Shown: positions 46,502 to 56,729, counted from the first letter of the stretch. The stretch: DNA of 64,000 nucleotides from Flavobacterium psychrotolerans (GCF_003097635.1 NZ_QCZI01000005.1:124001-188000); one strand, 5' to 3'. Notes: generated by a model from the sequence alone, not told the origin. Numbers and translations: made by a program.

Positions 46502-48415
46502 TTATGAAAATTTTGTCAGTTGAAACGTATCTTTAATTAGGTCCTCCAATTCTTTCATGGGAGCCAATGCATTTTTAAGTTTTTCTTTATCTACTTTTGA
46601 TAGATCTTCCAAGTTTATATACTGGCCATCACTGTCATTTTTTAACCCTTCTAAAGTTCTGATTTTAGATAACGTCAGGAAAGCTTCGGCACAATTCAGA
46701 TAAATCTCCGAATGTTTCGAATCAACCATAGCCAATTGTTTGAATCGCATATAGGTATTGTTAATTCCTTGTATGTTTTGGCTCAATGTGAATAATCGAG
46801 CGGCATCAATCAACGGCATCAGGGCACGAATTTTTATATCGAATTTATCTTTATTTATTCCGGTTTCCTCAACATTAAACTTTTTGAAAAAACTTATTGG
46901 TGGAGGTTTTCTCAAAGCATCATTTCCTAAATAATCAAAGAATAATTTATTCTTTTTTACATTATTGAAAATGATATCCGTTAGCATTTCTTCAATTTTT
47001 GGTTCTCCGAAAGCAATTTCATAATCAAGGAATATACTGCAATTTTCGTTTCTGTTTTCACCTGGAGAATTAATCCAATTGGTATATTGTTTTGTCCATT
47101 CTGTCAATGATTTACACCATTGTAAATTACTGGCGACGTGGCCGTTTGGACATGGTTCGTAGCCTACTTTTTGTAAAGTGCCAACCGTTTTTTTGGCTAG
47201 TTTTATAAAATAATCTTTTACATCACGGTATTTGTCTGCGGCAACATCCTCAAATACTAAAATATTATCTTGGTCAGTAATCAACAATTGTTCTTTTCTT
47301 CCTTGACTTCCAATGCTCAACCAAGCAAACCTTGCGGGAGGTGAACCTAATTCTAAAATGGCCAATTCTACTGATCGTTTTATAATGGCTAAATTAATTT
47401 CGCTTGCAATATTAATGATATGCAAAAGAGGGATGTTTTTTGCAATTGAAGTTTGTATTAAGTCAGATAACTTTGTTCTTACTTTTTGTAATTCTTTGGC
47501 ATCTTGAGCACGCTTGATTTCTTTTATCAAAAAACCAGGATTACTTGCTTGTGCTACAACCAAATCATGCTCTGTAATGATTCCTTTGACTTCCGATTTG
47601 ATTGAGCCGTCCTGTGTAACGCATAAATGGCTGACATTATACTTAAGTAATAATAATTGTGCTTCTGCTAATGAAACATTTTCGACCACTGTAATTACAG
47701 GGGAGGACATGATTGTATCGATTGTTGATGTAATAGGAAAACGTCCCGTTGCAATTTTAGAACGCATGTCAGTATCAGTAACAATTCCTATAGGCAAATT
47801 TTGATCTAAAATAATAACGTTATCTAAAAGATTATCCGTCATCAGTTGCGCTACTTCTTTTATTATTGAAGCAGGGGGCACTTTTAAAGGCATTTTATTA
47901 TAGGATAATGACTGAAAATGCTGAATTTCTGATGGTTGAGAAGAAAAAATCACATTGTCCGAAAGCAATTTTCCTTTATTTTCCCTATCGGTTGGATTGC
48001 TGGTATTGCTGGCAAAACTTTCCAAAAGAAAATTTAATACTTCCTCGTTTTGAGCAACAAAAGGTCGGAAAGTTGCTATAGGAATTGTATATACAATACA
48101 TTCTTCGCGAGCTTTGGCTGTCATCATATAGTTATTTTTGGCAAAAAACGGACGTAAACCAAAAACATCACCCTCAACACACTTATTTAGTAAAGTTTCT
48201 TCGGCATCTGAAATCACTGATAAATTGATGGTTCCAGATGCAACAACATAAAAACTATCGTGTAAAACATCATCAATTTGAAACAATGTTTTGTTTTTTT
48301 CCAAATTTATAACCTTAATATTTAAAGCAACAATTGTTAATTCTTCAAATGAAAGAATATTAAATGGTGGATATTTTTTTAAGAAATCAGCAATACGTTC
48401 TACAATGGCATTCAT
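46502..48415 (-). CDS. cNMP-binding / CBS / DUF294 putative nucleotidyltransferase
   Basis: This 637-residue cytosolic signalling protein has three parts. A cyclic-nucleotide-binding domain comes first (about 12-130; VASGTINLSVIS, GDVFGLRPFF). A CBS pair follows (about 165-290; MTDNLLDNVIILDQNLPIGIVTDTDMRSKI and IMSSPVITVVENVSL). Then come DUF294 nucleotidyltransferase-like and C-terminal domains (about 310-630), with the transferase-type motif IGSQGRKEQLLITDQDNILVF. It is paired with a DEDDh-fold protein, a conserved arrangement across several phyla. Ligand and target are unknown. Confidence 0.9.
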   Translation of the reverse strand: MNAIVERIADFLKKYPPFNILSFEELTIVALNIKVINLEKNKTLFQIDDVLHDSFYVVASGTINLSVISDAEETLLNKCVEGDVFGLRPFFAKNNYMMTAKAREECIVYTIPIATFRPFVAQNEEVLNFLLESFASNTSNPTDRENKGKLLSDNVIFSSQPSEIQHFQSLSYNKMPLKVPPASIIKEVAQLMTDNLLDNVIILDQNLPIGIVTDTDMRSKIATGRFPITSTIDTIMSSPVITVVENVSLAEAQLLLLKYNVSHLCVTQDGSIKSEVKGIITEHDLVVAQASNPGFLIKEIKRAQDAKELQKVRTKLSDLIQTSIAKNIPLLHIINIASEINLAIIKRSVELAILELGSPPARFAWLSIGSQGRKEQLLITDQDNILVFEDVAADKYRDVKDYFIKLAKKTVGTLQKVGYEPCPNGHVASNLQWCKSLTEWTKQYTNWINSPGENRNENCSIFLDYEIAFGEPKIEEMLTDIIFNNVKKNKLFFDYLGNDALRKPPPISFFKKFNVEETGINKDKFDIKIRALMPLIDAARLFTLSQNIQGINNTYMRFKQLAMVDSKHSEIYLNCAEAFLTLSKIRTLEGLKNDSDGQYINLEDLSKVDKEKLKNALAPMKELEDLIKDTFQLTKFS

Positions 48416-48489
48416 AACACAATGATTGATAAAGTTTAAATTTACTGAAATAAAATGGTTTTAAAAATACCCAAACTATATAAGTGGTG

Positions 48490-48497
48490 CAAAAATA
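48490..48497 (-). promoter_or_regulatory. Putative -7 promoter element of DUF294 operon
   Basis: The minus strand reads TATTTTTG (fits TAnnTTTG), 74 bases upstream of the DUF294 start. Confidence 0.35.
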
Positions 48498-48573
48498 GGA
48501 AATGATTTGAAGTTTGAGGATATATTATTTGAAAATATATGTAATTCCCAGTATTAATAAAAACAAATTCTAT

Positions 48574-48588
48574 TTTACATAATGTAAA
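48574..48588. promoter_or_regulatory. Palindrome TTTACAT-A-ATGTAAA
   Basis: A perfect 15-base palindrome lies in the 614-base divergent gap (48416-49029), about 80 bases upstream of the DUF294 -7 element. It is a plausible operator for an unidentified regulator. The remainder of the gap contains no gene that I can support. Confidence 0.35.
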
Positions 48589-48928
48589 TTATAGTTCAAA
48601 TATAAACCGTTTTACAGAGTTTTGCGCAAACAATATAAATACTAATAACACGCAAAATTAATCGTCTGCAAATCAACAAAATACATTTTAATTCGAGATT
48701 TTAAAATTTCAAGTTCTTGTCTTGTCAATACTTTCTTATAAATACTACTGCATTAAATGATTATACTTAATAATGTTAAAATAATGTCTATAATTTAACT
48801 GGAATTATTCTTACAATACATTTTTTTAAAATCAGGGATTTCATACAAAATATTGAAAATCATGCACTTAATCGTTAAAATGTTACTTTTTAACGTTTAT
48901 TTATAAGGTTCGATAACTATTAAGTAAT

Positions 48929-48936
48929 TAAATTTG
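48929..48936 (+). promoter_or_regulatory. Putative -7 element of the DUF4874/DUF4832 gene
   Basis: TAAATTTG fits TAnnTTTG, 93 bases before the ATG at 49030. Confidence 0.35.
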
Positions 48937-49029
48937 CAATGTGTTCTTGTTAATACAGATTAATAATAATGCAAAAATTAAAAAACAACAACCAACTATT
49001 AAAATGCTAGTTAAAATTTCTACTTAATT

Positions 49030-50670
49030 ATGAAAAAAATCTTAACCTCAATCGTAATTTTTCTTTATTTTTACGGTAATGCTCAAACAACAAATGTAAT
49101 TTACAAAGCTTCAACTGCTACTTTTCCAAATCCAGAACGTGGTTTTTATAAATTTACATCCGCATCAAGCTCCGGATCCTATCAGGGATTGAGCCAATCG
49201 ACACTAACCAATTTTAGACTGAATAACAATATCACTTTGATATACAGAGAATTTAAATTGGACGCTTTTGTAAACTCTCCTATTTCATCTAGTTACTTGG
49301 CTAACATGCAAAGTGATTTTGATGTTTTGAGAAAATCAGGATTAAAAGCTTTTATCCGTTTTACTTATTCTGATAATGAAACTGTAGCTCAAAGAGATGC
49401 GTCTAAAGCAACTATATTATCTCATATTTCACAATTAAAACAACTTTTACAAGCCAATTCGGATGTAATTAGCTTAATGCAAGCGGGTTTTATAGGAACT
49501 TGGGGGGAATGGTATTACACAAGTCAAGCCGAATTTGGAGGCGGGGGCTATAATGGTTCAAGTTTGACTGCTTCAAATATTAGCAACAGAAGAGAAGTTG
49601 TAGACGCTATGTTAAGTGCTTTACCAACCGGGCGAATGGTACAAGTGAGAACACCTGCCATTAAAAGAGATTTATATTCCTCAACTGCCATAGCCGATTC
49701 TCAAGGATATAATCAAACGAATGTAGCCAGAGTTGGTCATTTTAACGATTGTTTTTTAGCCAGTTCAACGGACTACGGAACTTATGCTAATTCATCGGTA
49801 GAATACCCATATTTAGCGCAAGATACTAAATTTACCCCTATGGGTGGCGAGACTTGTGCTTTAAATTCTCCTAGATCCGATTGTGCTTCTGCAATAAGTG
49901 AAATGGCAAAATTTCATTGGTCGTTTCTTAATTCAGATTATAATTCTAGTGTCCTTTCCGGTTTCACTAACGGTGGTTGCTACGCAGAAATTCAGCAAAA
50001 ATTAGGATATAGATTTGCATTAACTAATGCTACTTTTCCACAAGCGATCAAGTTAGGATCTACTTTACCTATAACATTAAAAATAGTGAATCAAGGTTTT
50101 GCAGCACCATTTAATGAAAGAAAAGCCTATATTGTTTTGAAAAATCTAACTACGAATCAAGTATATCCTGTATTAATGAATGCTGATCCTAGACTATGGA
50201 TTGGAACTAATGAATTGACTATTACTGAAAACTTAACTTTACCTTCAAATTTAACCACAGGTAACTATAAATTATACTTAAGTATTCCGGATCTTTCAAC
50301 CACTTTAGCGAGCAAACCAGAGTATGCAATTCAATTTGCAAATCAAAATATTTGGGATAGCACAACTGGATATAACGATTTAAATTTTACTCTTAACGTA
50401 ACATCCTCACTTGGTACGGCCGATAATCATAAACTTAACATGTCTATTTATCCAGTACCTACAAATAATGAGCTAACAATTGAATTAGAAAACCTGAAAG
50501 ATTACAATGTATCTGTTTTTAATTCATTAGGTCAAAAAGTAACTGTTGCAAGTACTTCTGAAGCTAATAAAATGACAATAAATACTGGAAGCCTAAGTAC
50601 CGGTTTGTATTTTGTATCGTTAGAAAAAGGTTCATTTAAAGATACCCGAAAAATTATCGTAAAACATTAA
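49030..50670 (+). CDS. Secreted DUF4874/DUF4832 protein with T9SS sorting domain
   Basis: This 546-residue secreted protein has a signal peptide (about 1-18). The DUF4874 opening is FPNPERGFYKFTSAS, the family hallmark 'NP.RGFY', and ITLIYREFKL follows. Then come FIGTWGEWYYTS and the DUF4832 region with RHWSFLNSDYN-type and KLGYRFALTNATFP segments. The fold resembles TIM-barrel glycosidases with a beta-sandwich. The T9SS type A domain (from about 470: MSIYPVPTNNELTIELEN...GLYFVSLEKG) routes it to the surface. It is convergent with the Pel-like operon and may process or bind polysaccharide, but no activity is established. Confidence 0.85.
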   Translation: MKKILTSIVIFLYFYGNAQTTNVIYKASTATFPNPERGFYKFTSASSSGSYQGLSQSTLTNFRLNNNITLIYREFKLDAFVNSPISSSYLANMQSDFDVLRKSGLKAFIRFTYSDNETVAQRDASKATILSHISQLKQLLQANSDVISLMQAGFIGTWGEWYYTSQAEFGGGGYNGSSLTASNISNRREVVDAMLSALPTGRMVQVRTPAIKRDLYSSTAIADSQGYNQTNVARVGHFNDCFLASSTDYGTYANSSVEYPYLAQDTKFTPMGGETCALNSPRSDCASAISEMAKFHWSFLNSDYNSSVLSGFTNGGCYAEIQQKLGYRFALTNATFPQAIKLGSTLPITLKIVNQGFAAPFNERKAYIVLKNLTTNQVYPVLMNADPRLWIGTNELTITENLTLPSNLTTGNYKLYLSIPDLSTTLASKPEYAIQFANQNIWDSTTGYNDLNFTLNVTSSLGTADNHKLNMSIYPVPTNNELTIELENLKDYNVSVFNSLGQKVTVASTSEANKMTINTGSLSTGLYFVSLEKGSFKDTRKIIVKH

Positions 50671-50690
50671 GATTTCAATTTCTTTATAAA

Positions 50691-50725
50691 AAAGGTGTTG
50701 TACAAATTGTACAACACCTTTTTTT
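50691..50725. terminator. Terminator between DUF4832 gene and pel-like operon
   Basis: AAAGGTGTTGTAC (50691-50703) pairs with GTACAACACCTTT (50709-50721) and is followed by a T-run. It lies between convergent genes and may serve both strands. Confidence 0.85.
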
Positions 50726-50740
50726 ATAGAAGTGTCTTTA

Positions 50741-53700
50741 CTACCTTTTTATTTTCTTTTTAAAATTATGTTTTACACCAAATTGGAACGAATTAGAATA
50801 ATATTTTGATTGGGAGAAAAATTCAACGTTTGCCGTTAGTGCCGTAAAGTCAAATAACTGATAGGACACATTTCCTGTAAACCGTTTGAAATTTTTACTG
50901 TAATCATCTAAAAAATACCCTGCTTCTACTTTCGAATGAAAATTTGTTATTACAACCTCCCAACCCAAGCCTAAACCGCCAAAAAAACGTTTTTTTATCA
51001 TCCAAAAAGGATATCCTGTAGATTGATTTCTTGTTCCCTGGGAATATTGGCTTTCTATAAAAGGGATAAATTTAGATTTTTTTACATCTTCATTATCTAA
51101 TGCCATTCTTACTGAAGCAGTACCTTCTAAGGCTTCATCATAAGTAGCGATTTCATAGTGATTACTATCTATAGTAGTATAAATTTTTCTTGCAAATTTA
51201 TTAGGATTAAGTATGTTGGTATTTATTGTATCTCTTGAAAGTAAACCATCGGTATAATAATTCCCTTCAAATGAAATACTGGTGTTTATGATTTTGAATA
51301 AATAGATATCTTGATATAAATTTAAACGCAATTCATACATTTTCTGATTAAGACCTGGAGCGGTTTCTACGGGAAATACATTAAATTCAGCTGATCTGTA
51401 TTTTTTATATCCCGTTGTATTATATCCAATTCCAAATTGATAATAGGGATTTGTAGATTTATCTACTTCAATTCGAGCTCTTGACCAATAGTTGGGTTTT
51501 CCTTCTATTTGAGCTCTTGTAAATTTATACTGCACCCCTAACAGCGAATTGTCAAAATTATCTTCATAGTTTTCTTTTAATTTCTGTTTGTAATAGTTGT
51601 TATATGTTCCTGAAAAGCTGTGAAGGTTACTTTTTTTATCAAAATGATTATAGGATATGACATTTTTTTGAATGGCATTATTTTTTTGATTCGTTTCTAA
51701 TGAGCTTACTGCATCAGCAAAATCACCTTTCAATAGCCGATTTTCTTTGATTATTAATTTCAAGACATTGGGATAGAATAATTCCGGTTGATGGGCAATC
51801 AAATCTAATTTTAGCTCTTCCGTTTCAAAAACAACATCCGTATTCAATATTTTTTTCAACTCCTCTTTTTCTGAAATATCAGGTAATGAATTTGCCATAA
51901 TCCAGGAATCTTTAAATCTTCCCATTTCATGATATATAGTACTCATAAATGCTTTAGCTTTATAATCATTAGGTTGGGAAACAATATGTTTTAGAAATTC
52001 AACCTCAATTAAGTTGTATTTTTTTAATTCAAAAAGCCAATTCATTTGGGTTACAAAATCAATTTCTTTGCTGAATTCTGACCAATCATAGGCTTTTTGA
52101 TATTCGTTGGCATCTGCAAAAAGCCATACGGTTTGAGTGGCCAATTCTGATAAGTCTTCACATGGCTTAATGTCACAAAGTTTATTTAGAGCCTCTTCAG
52201 GCTGGTATTGCATTAAATGCTTGAGGTAATTTTTATAATTAATTGCGGAATTATCAAGAGAATATAATTTTTTTAATATGTTTTTGATTCTTTCTTGATT
52301 CTCATCAGTATTAAAATTAGTGATATAGTTATTCAATAAGTCAGTGTCATTTGGTGTTGCCCCCATTTGTGCACTCATCCACTTTTCTTTAACAAAATCA
52401 TCGGGATACCCTATAACTCTGTCTAATTCATTTGAGTACATAATATTTTCTTTAAAAGGATATTTTAGGGTATGCTCCTCAAACATTTTCCAGGCCTCCC
52501 CTCCTCTTTTGTTCCATGATAAATACTTTGAATATTTATTCCAGATAACAGAATCTATCACTGCATCGTTCAGCATCTTGCCTTTTAAAGATGCCATTTC
52601 TAATTTTAATTTTTCATCGGAATCATCCAACCAAATTGCACCCGACTGAAATCTTTTGGCAGCAATAGTATATTTTGTATAATCAGCCATTACTGTTTGA
52701 TTCTCTTGAACTTGTAAGGCTTTTTGATTCTCATTTTTATAATTAAAATCTATCATGGCTAGTTTTGGTTCTTTAGTGCAAATAGAATACAAATAGCCAT
52801 CTATCATAGGAGTTTTAGAAAATAAAACAGCTTGTTTTTTTAATTGGGTTTCTATTTTTTCGGTATTAGAATTGCTTCCAAAAAGGAACCAATATTGCTT
52901 ATTCTTTGCATCGGGGTTGATTTCTTTAACGGTATATATTCCATTTTCAGATTTATGTGTATATCTTGACGTGCGCCAATCAATGACCATTTTTGCCCCA
53001 TCATTTGCATTTACAAACCGCATTTGGGGAAATACACTTTTTATCTCTCTCAAATATTTTTTAAATTCTGTTATCATAGCTTTGTCTTTCCCCTTAGTTT
53101 TGTACCATCCATAACCTAAACTATTACGCAAATTAGCCATATGCCAATCATCAAGCCCCGGTTTTGGCAATTCAAATACATCATCGGGATGAACAAAATG
53201 GGTCCAGACACCCGTAAATAAATACATCGATTGCTGATTAAATTTACTATCATCAGCCAAATAGAACCCGCTGGTAATTCTTGGGTAATCAAAGAATTCT
53301 TTGTTGTAGGGGTCATAGTCAAACTCCCTATTTCCGCCATCTTCTCCTTGATCTAAATACAAACTGCACATATATTTAAGAGAGGGCATTGCTTTTTTTA
53401 GCTCTTTTAAACCGTTTTTGTCAATAACATTAGATGGCGGGACATAAGTTGTAGGTAAATTTCCAAAATCACTAATATCCCATTTTTTCTTTACTGTACT
53501 TAATGCTGTTCCAATAAAATCTTGGTTTTTCCATAAATTAGTTTTAAGTGAAACGTGATTATAACCATGGAAGGCTATTTCATGTCCATTTTTTTTTGCA
53601 TCCTTAACTAACCAATCTGTCTCCGGTTGTACTTTATTATTAGAAGTTATTTTAATGGCATTCCATTGGTCTAAAGTAAACGGAGGTATTATTTTATTTT

Positions 53701-54685
53701 TATAATCAAATGTGGTCATTACGGAGTACGGGATTTTATGTTCATTGGCTATTTTTTTCATATCTGGCCACCATACTTTTGCAACAAAATCAGACATAGA
53801 TAAATTCATTTCTGAGGCAATTGGTTCTGCTTTAACATTATAAACAGGAGATGGAAAATCATCTAGAAATATAGTGGCTGTGTTGGCAACAGGGTAAGGA
53901 ATACCTTCTAATCCTTTAAGCATTCCCGCAAAAAATAAGCCTCGATCTTCTTTTCTAAAATCAGTAGTTGTATTAAAAAATAAGACTCTACCTTTTCCTA
54001 TTTTATTTTCTATTATTAGAGGGAAATTATGATTGTTTATTGTCGAAGCTAATATTTTGATTCTATTCGAGAAATTTTGAGAATCAAAACTAAAATGAAC
54101 AAAACTGCTCAAAAAGGTTTTTCCTTTTAAATTGGGTAACATTGGTGTGATAAAATAAAAACCCTTTGCATTTTTATCAGTAGCAAATTCGGCTTCAGGA
54201 ATAAATCCATATAAAAATGCCATTCTATGATCTTCATAAGCATCTGGTATAAAGAGAGTTCCTCCATTAGAAATAAAATCTAATATTTTTGTTATGGATG
54301 CATCATTTAGTTTAGACGTATCATAGATTGAAAGGACTCTAGTTGATGGTGATATAATTAAAGTCGCATTCCAAGTATTTATATCGATTGTTCGAAAAGG
54401 TAACTTCGTATAATCACATATTTTTCTGATATGGGCATCATAATTTACGCTCATAGGTTCTTTTTCATCGACAATATATTCTATTAAGGGTTGTGAACTC
54501 ATTCCAGGTTCGCTATACCGCTTAAAATCATTATCGGCTTCAAGCTTATTGGTCTCATCAAGCAAATAAGCACTTTTTAAATCAGACCAATCCTCTAATC
54601 CTTCACAATTGGTATTTATTGCTAAAAACAAAATTGTAATTATTAAGTACAGCTGTTTTTTTTTGATTAATTGTAATGATTTCAT
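50741..54685 (-). CDS. PelA-type deacetylase fused to helical-repeat and outer-membrane beta-barrel (PelB-like)
   Basis: This 1314-residue protein (ATG at 54685; an in-frame TTG lies 33 bases upstream) starts with a signal sequence. Residues about 60-530 resemble DUF2194/PelA: a Rossmann-like module, then a deacetylase with FLDDFPSP (Asp pair near 275), HGYNH (373-377) and THFVHPDD (about 496-500). About 680-1000 is helical and TPR-like, and about 1035-1314 is strand-rich and ends with the aromatic/basic sequence FQFGVKHNFKKKIKR, as in a YaiO/PelB-type barrel. In Pseudomonas, PelA deacetylase and PelB porin are separate proteins. Here they would be one chain that deacetylates and exports the polymer. 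It is the last gene of the pel-like operon. Confidence 0.78.
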   Translation of the reverse strand: MKSLQLIKKKQLYLIITILFLAINTNCEGLEDWSDLKSAYLLDETNKLEADNDFKRYSEPGMSSQPLIEYIVDEKEPMSVNYDAHIRKICDYTKLPFRTIDINTWNATLIISPSTRVLSIYDTSKLNDASITKILDFISNGGTLFIPDAYEDHRMAFLYGFIPEAEFATDKNAKGFYFITPMLPNLKGKTFLSSFVHFSFDSQNFSNRIKILASTINNHNFPLIIENKIGKGRVLFFNTTTDFRKEDRGLFFAGMLKGLEGIPYPVANTATIFLDDFPSPVYNVKAEPIASEMNLSMSDFVAKVWWPDMKKIANEHKIPYSVMTTFDYKNKIIPPFTLDQWNAIKITSNNKVQPETDWLVKDAKKNGHEIAFHGYNHVSLKTNLWKNQDFIGTALSTVKKKWDISDFGNLPTTYVPPSNVIDKNGLKELKKAMPSLKYMCSLYLDQGEDGGNREFDYDPYNKEFFDYPRITSGFYLADDSKFNQQSMYLFTGVWTHFVHPDDVFELPKPGLDDWHMANLRNSLGYGWYKTKGKDKAMITEFKKYLREIKSVFPQMRFVNANDGAKMVIDWRTSRYTHKSENGIYTVKEINPDAKNKQYWFLFGSNSNTEKIETQLKKQAVLFSKTPMIDGYLYSICTKEPKLAMIDFNYKNENQKALQVQENQTVMADYTKYTIAAKRFQSGAIWLDDSDEKLKLEMASLKGKMLNDAVIDSVIWNKYSKYLSWNKRGGEAWKMFEEHTLKYPFKENIMYSNELDRVIGYPDDFVKEKWMSAQMGATPNDTDLLNNYITNFNTDENQERIKNILKKLYSLDNSAINYKNYLKHLMQYQPEEALNKLCDIKPCEDLSELATQTVWLFADANEYQKAYDWSEFSKEIDFVTQMNWLFELKKYNLIEVEFLKHIVSQPNDYKAKAFMSTIYHEMGRFKDSWIMANSLPDISEKEELKKILNTDVVFETEELKLDLIAHQPELFYPNVLKLIIKENRLLKGDFADAVSSLETNQKNNAIQKNVISYNHFDKKSNLHSFSGTYNNYYKQKLKENYEDNFDNSLLGVQYKFTRAQIEGKPNYWSRARIEVDKSTNPYYQFGIGYNTTGYKKYRSAEFNVFPVETAPGLNQKMYELRLNLYQDIYLFKIINTSISFEGNYYTDGLLSRDTINTNILNPNKFARKIYTTIDSNHYEIATYDEALEGTASVRMALDNEDVKKSKFIPFIESQYSQGTRNQSTGYPFWMIKKRFFGGLGLGWEVVITNFHSKVEAGYFLDDYSKNFKRFTGNVSYQLFDFTALTANVEFFSQSKYYSNSFQFGVKHNFKKKIKR

Positions 54686-54747
54686 ACATAGATAATTTTC
54701 GTGTTCAATGATTTTCAATTATAATTTGGAATCATACAATTTCATAA

Positions 54748-56721
54748 TCAAAATATTAAATCAGAAATTTTACTTTCCTCAGGTTCATTGACTATTTCAT
54801 ATACTTTCAGTACTTTGCTCTCATAAAACAGATTTATCTTACGTCCTCTTTTTTTAAGTAATTCCAACTCCTTAATAAGTGAAGCGTTTAAGAATTTATT
54901 TTCTGAAAATATATTGTTTTCAGCTTTACTTTTATCATTCAAAACAAAAACCAACACGCTTTTTGACAATGAAAACTGGGGGTTTTTGATTAAAAATTTT
55001 GGATCTTTTCTATTCTTTGTATTTATGGAATCAACTTTAGCATATTTTTCCAGAAAGAAAGAATAATTCATAAAAAAGTGCTTGTTTGTACTAATTACCT
55101 GAGCAGCAGGATCATTTACTACACAATATGAATACGGAAAAAAAGACTTCCCTATTTTGTCATAGGCATCAAGAATTTGTTTTGGTGTCTCATCTGAAAC
55201 GGTAAGTCTATTAATATTTCTTTTTTGATAAAATACGGAGGCAAATAAACTGGAAATTAATATTACGGAAATGGTAATGACATTTAGATTTTCGAAGGGA
55301 TACAACACCAAGTTTAATATTCTAATGATAATGGCCACATTTAATCCAAAAATAATAGGGATAAAAACAACCAATGCATTGTTAATCATGTCGCCATCAA
55401 TCCACGGATAATTGATATACGTGAGTACTACTAAAAAATTGAAATAGAAGAAAAAAATGGCCGTTGGTCTCCAATTTCCTTTATGAGTTAAAACTAAAGG
55501 AAAAATGAACAATAATCCCGCAAATGTGCTAAATTGAAAATAGCGAATGATATTTTCATAAGGCAAAATAAGCTGCGGTAAATAGGTATATGAACTCACC
55601 GAAAGTAAATTAGCATGGATAAATTCAATAAAATCTGCTTTCAAATAATTACTGGTACTGTAATAAATTCCAAACACTATTGCTGTTGACAAAACGAATG
55701 AAAATAGGATATGGAGATTGTCTAATTTATACTTTGTGAGACCGATTCCAATTATCAAAAATGGAGGGATAAGAATGCAAAACGTGAAAAGATCTATTAA
55801 ACCAATGGCCGTAAAAGTTAAACTAAAGGTTACAAAACAACCCATTTTGGTTAGCTTTAGCAAACTAGGTTCCAAGAAGAAAACAAAAGCTGGTAATCCA
55901 AAAGTAAGTGCTGCAAATGTTGGATTAACTTTTAACAAATCATAAACATTTAGCGGAGTTATGATATAAACTAAAGAAAATGATAATGAAGCAATTAACG
56001 GAGCAAGGAATTTAGAAGGCGATAATTTACTAATCACCCAAAAAATAATGACTGCTAAAAGTGTTGATTCTAAAATTGCAATGACTTGTAATGCAATTTC
56101 GGGACTCACATCAGTTATTTTACTATAAAAATTAACCAATGCAAACTCTCCATTTACGGATAATTCATTTGCAAACCACAATTGGGAATCAAACTGAATC
56201 ACTTTATTCAGATCATCAATCCAAGGATTAGATAATGAATAATTATCATAAATAATAAAATAATAACGACTGGCAAAAGTAATTCCACATAAGACAATCG
56301 TTAAAATTAAAAGAAGCGTCGCATTCTTATCATAGTTTTTCTTTTTTAAAGTTTTGAAAGAAAACCAATACCAAAATGTTTTTTTATTTTCTGATTTTTT
56401 TAAAAATTTTAATAATGATGATTTTATATGCTTATTGAAATAAATCTTAGAGCGTTTTAAGTTTTCTATCCCAATTGCATCCAATATAATAATTGGAATC
56501 AATAAAAAGAAGCAGTTGAATAAATTATATGCGTTTAATAGTACTAAAATAAAAATAATTAGCAAAAGAATACTTCCATACAGAAACCAATTGTGAATAA
56601 TAAAATCTAATAAATTTATAGGATTCGAAACATTAATAAACTTTCTATTCAAGTAGAATAAAAAAAGTATAATAAAGCTTAGCCTAATAAATCCTAATAA
56701 TATTGAACTTGTTAAAAACAT
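54748..56721 (-). CDS. Polytopic membrane protein of the pel-like operon (unassigned)
   Basis: This 657-residue inner-membrane protein has about 14 hydrophobic helices between residues 1 and 500 and a C-terminal soluble part of about 150 residues. I recognise no catalytic motif. The general look (PWIDDLNKV after an early helix pair, periplasmic loops) is reminiscent of GT-C fold glycosyltransferases or of PelE/PelD-like scaffolding, but neither has support at sequence level. It lies between the hydrolase and the deacetylase/barrel gene with short spacings, so it is surely part of the same operon. Confidence 0.65.
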   Translation of the reverse strand: MFLTSSILLGFIRLSFIILFLFYLNRKFINVSNPINLLDFIIHNWFLYGSILLLIIFILVLLNAYNLFNCFFLLIPIIILDAIGIENLKRSKIYFNKHIKSSLLKFLKKSENKKTFWYWFSFKTLKKKNYDKNATLLLILTIVLCGITFASRYYFIIYDNYSLSNPWIDDLNKVIQFDSQLWFANELSVNGEFALVNFYSKITDVSPEIALQVIAILESTLLAVIIFWVISKLSPSKFLAPLIASLSFSLVYIITPLNVYDLLKVNPTFAALTFGLPAFVFFLEPSLLKLTKMGCFVTFSLTFTAIGLIDLFTFCILIPPFLIIGIGLTKYKLDNLHILFSFVLSTAIVFGIYYSTSNYLKADFIEFIHANLLSVSSYTYLPQLILPYENIIRYFQFSTFAGLLFIFPLVLTHKGNWRPTAIFFFYFNFLVVLTYINYPWIDGDMINNALVVFIPIIFGLNVAIIIRILNLVLYPFENLNVITISVILISSLFASVFYQKRNINRLTVSDETPKQILDAYDKIGKSFFPYSYCVVNDPAAQVISTNKHFFMNYSFFLEKYAKVDSINTKNRKDPKFLIKNPQFSLSKSVLVFVLNDKSKAENNIFSENKFLNASLIKELELLKKRGRKINLFYESKVLKVYEIVNEPEESKISDLIF

Positions 56722-56729
56722 TTTTTGTC

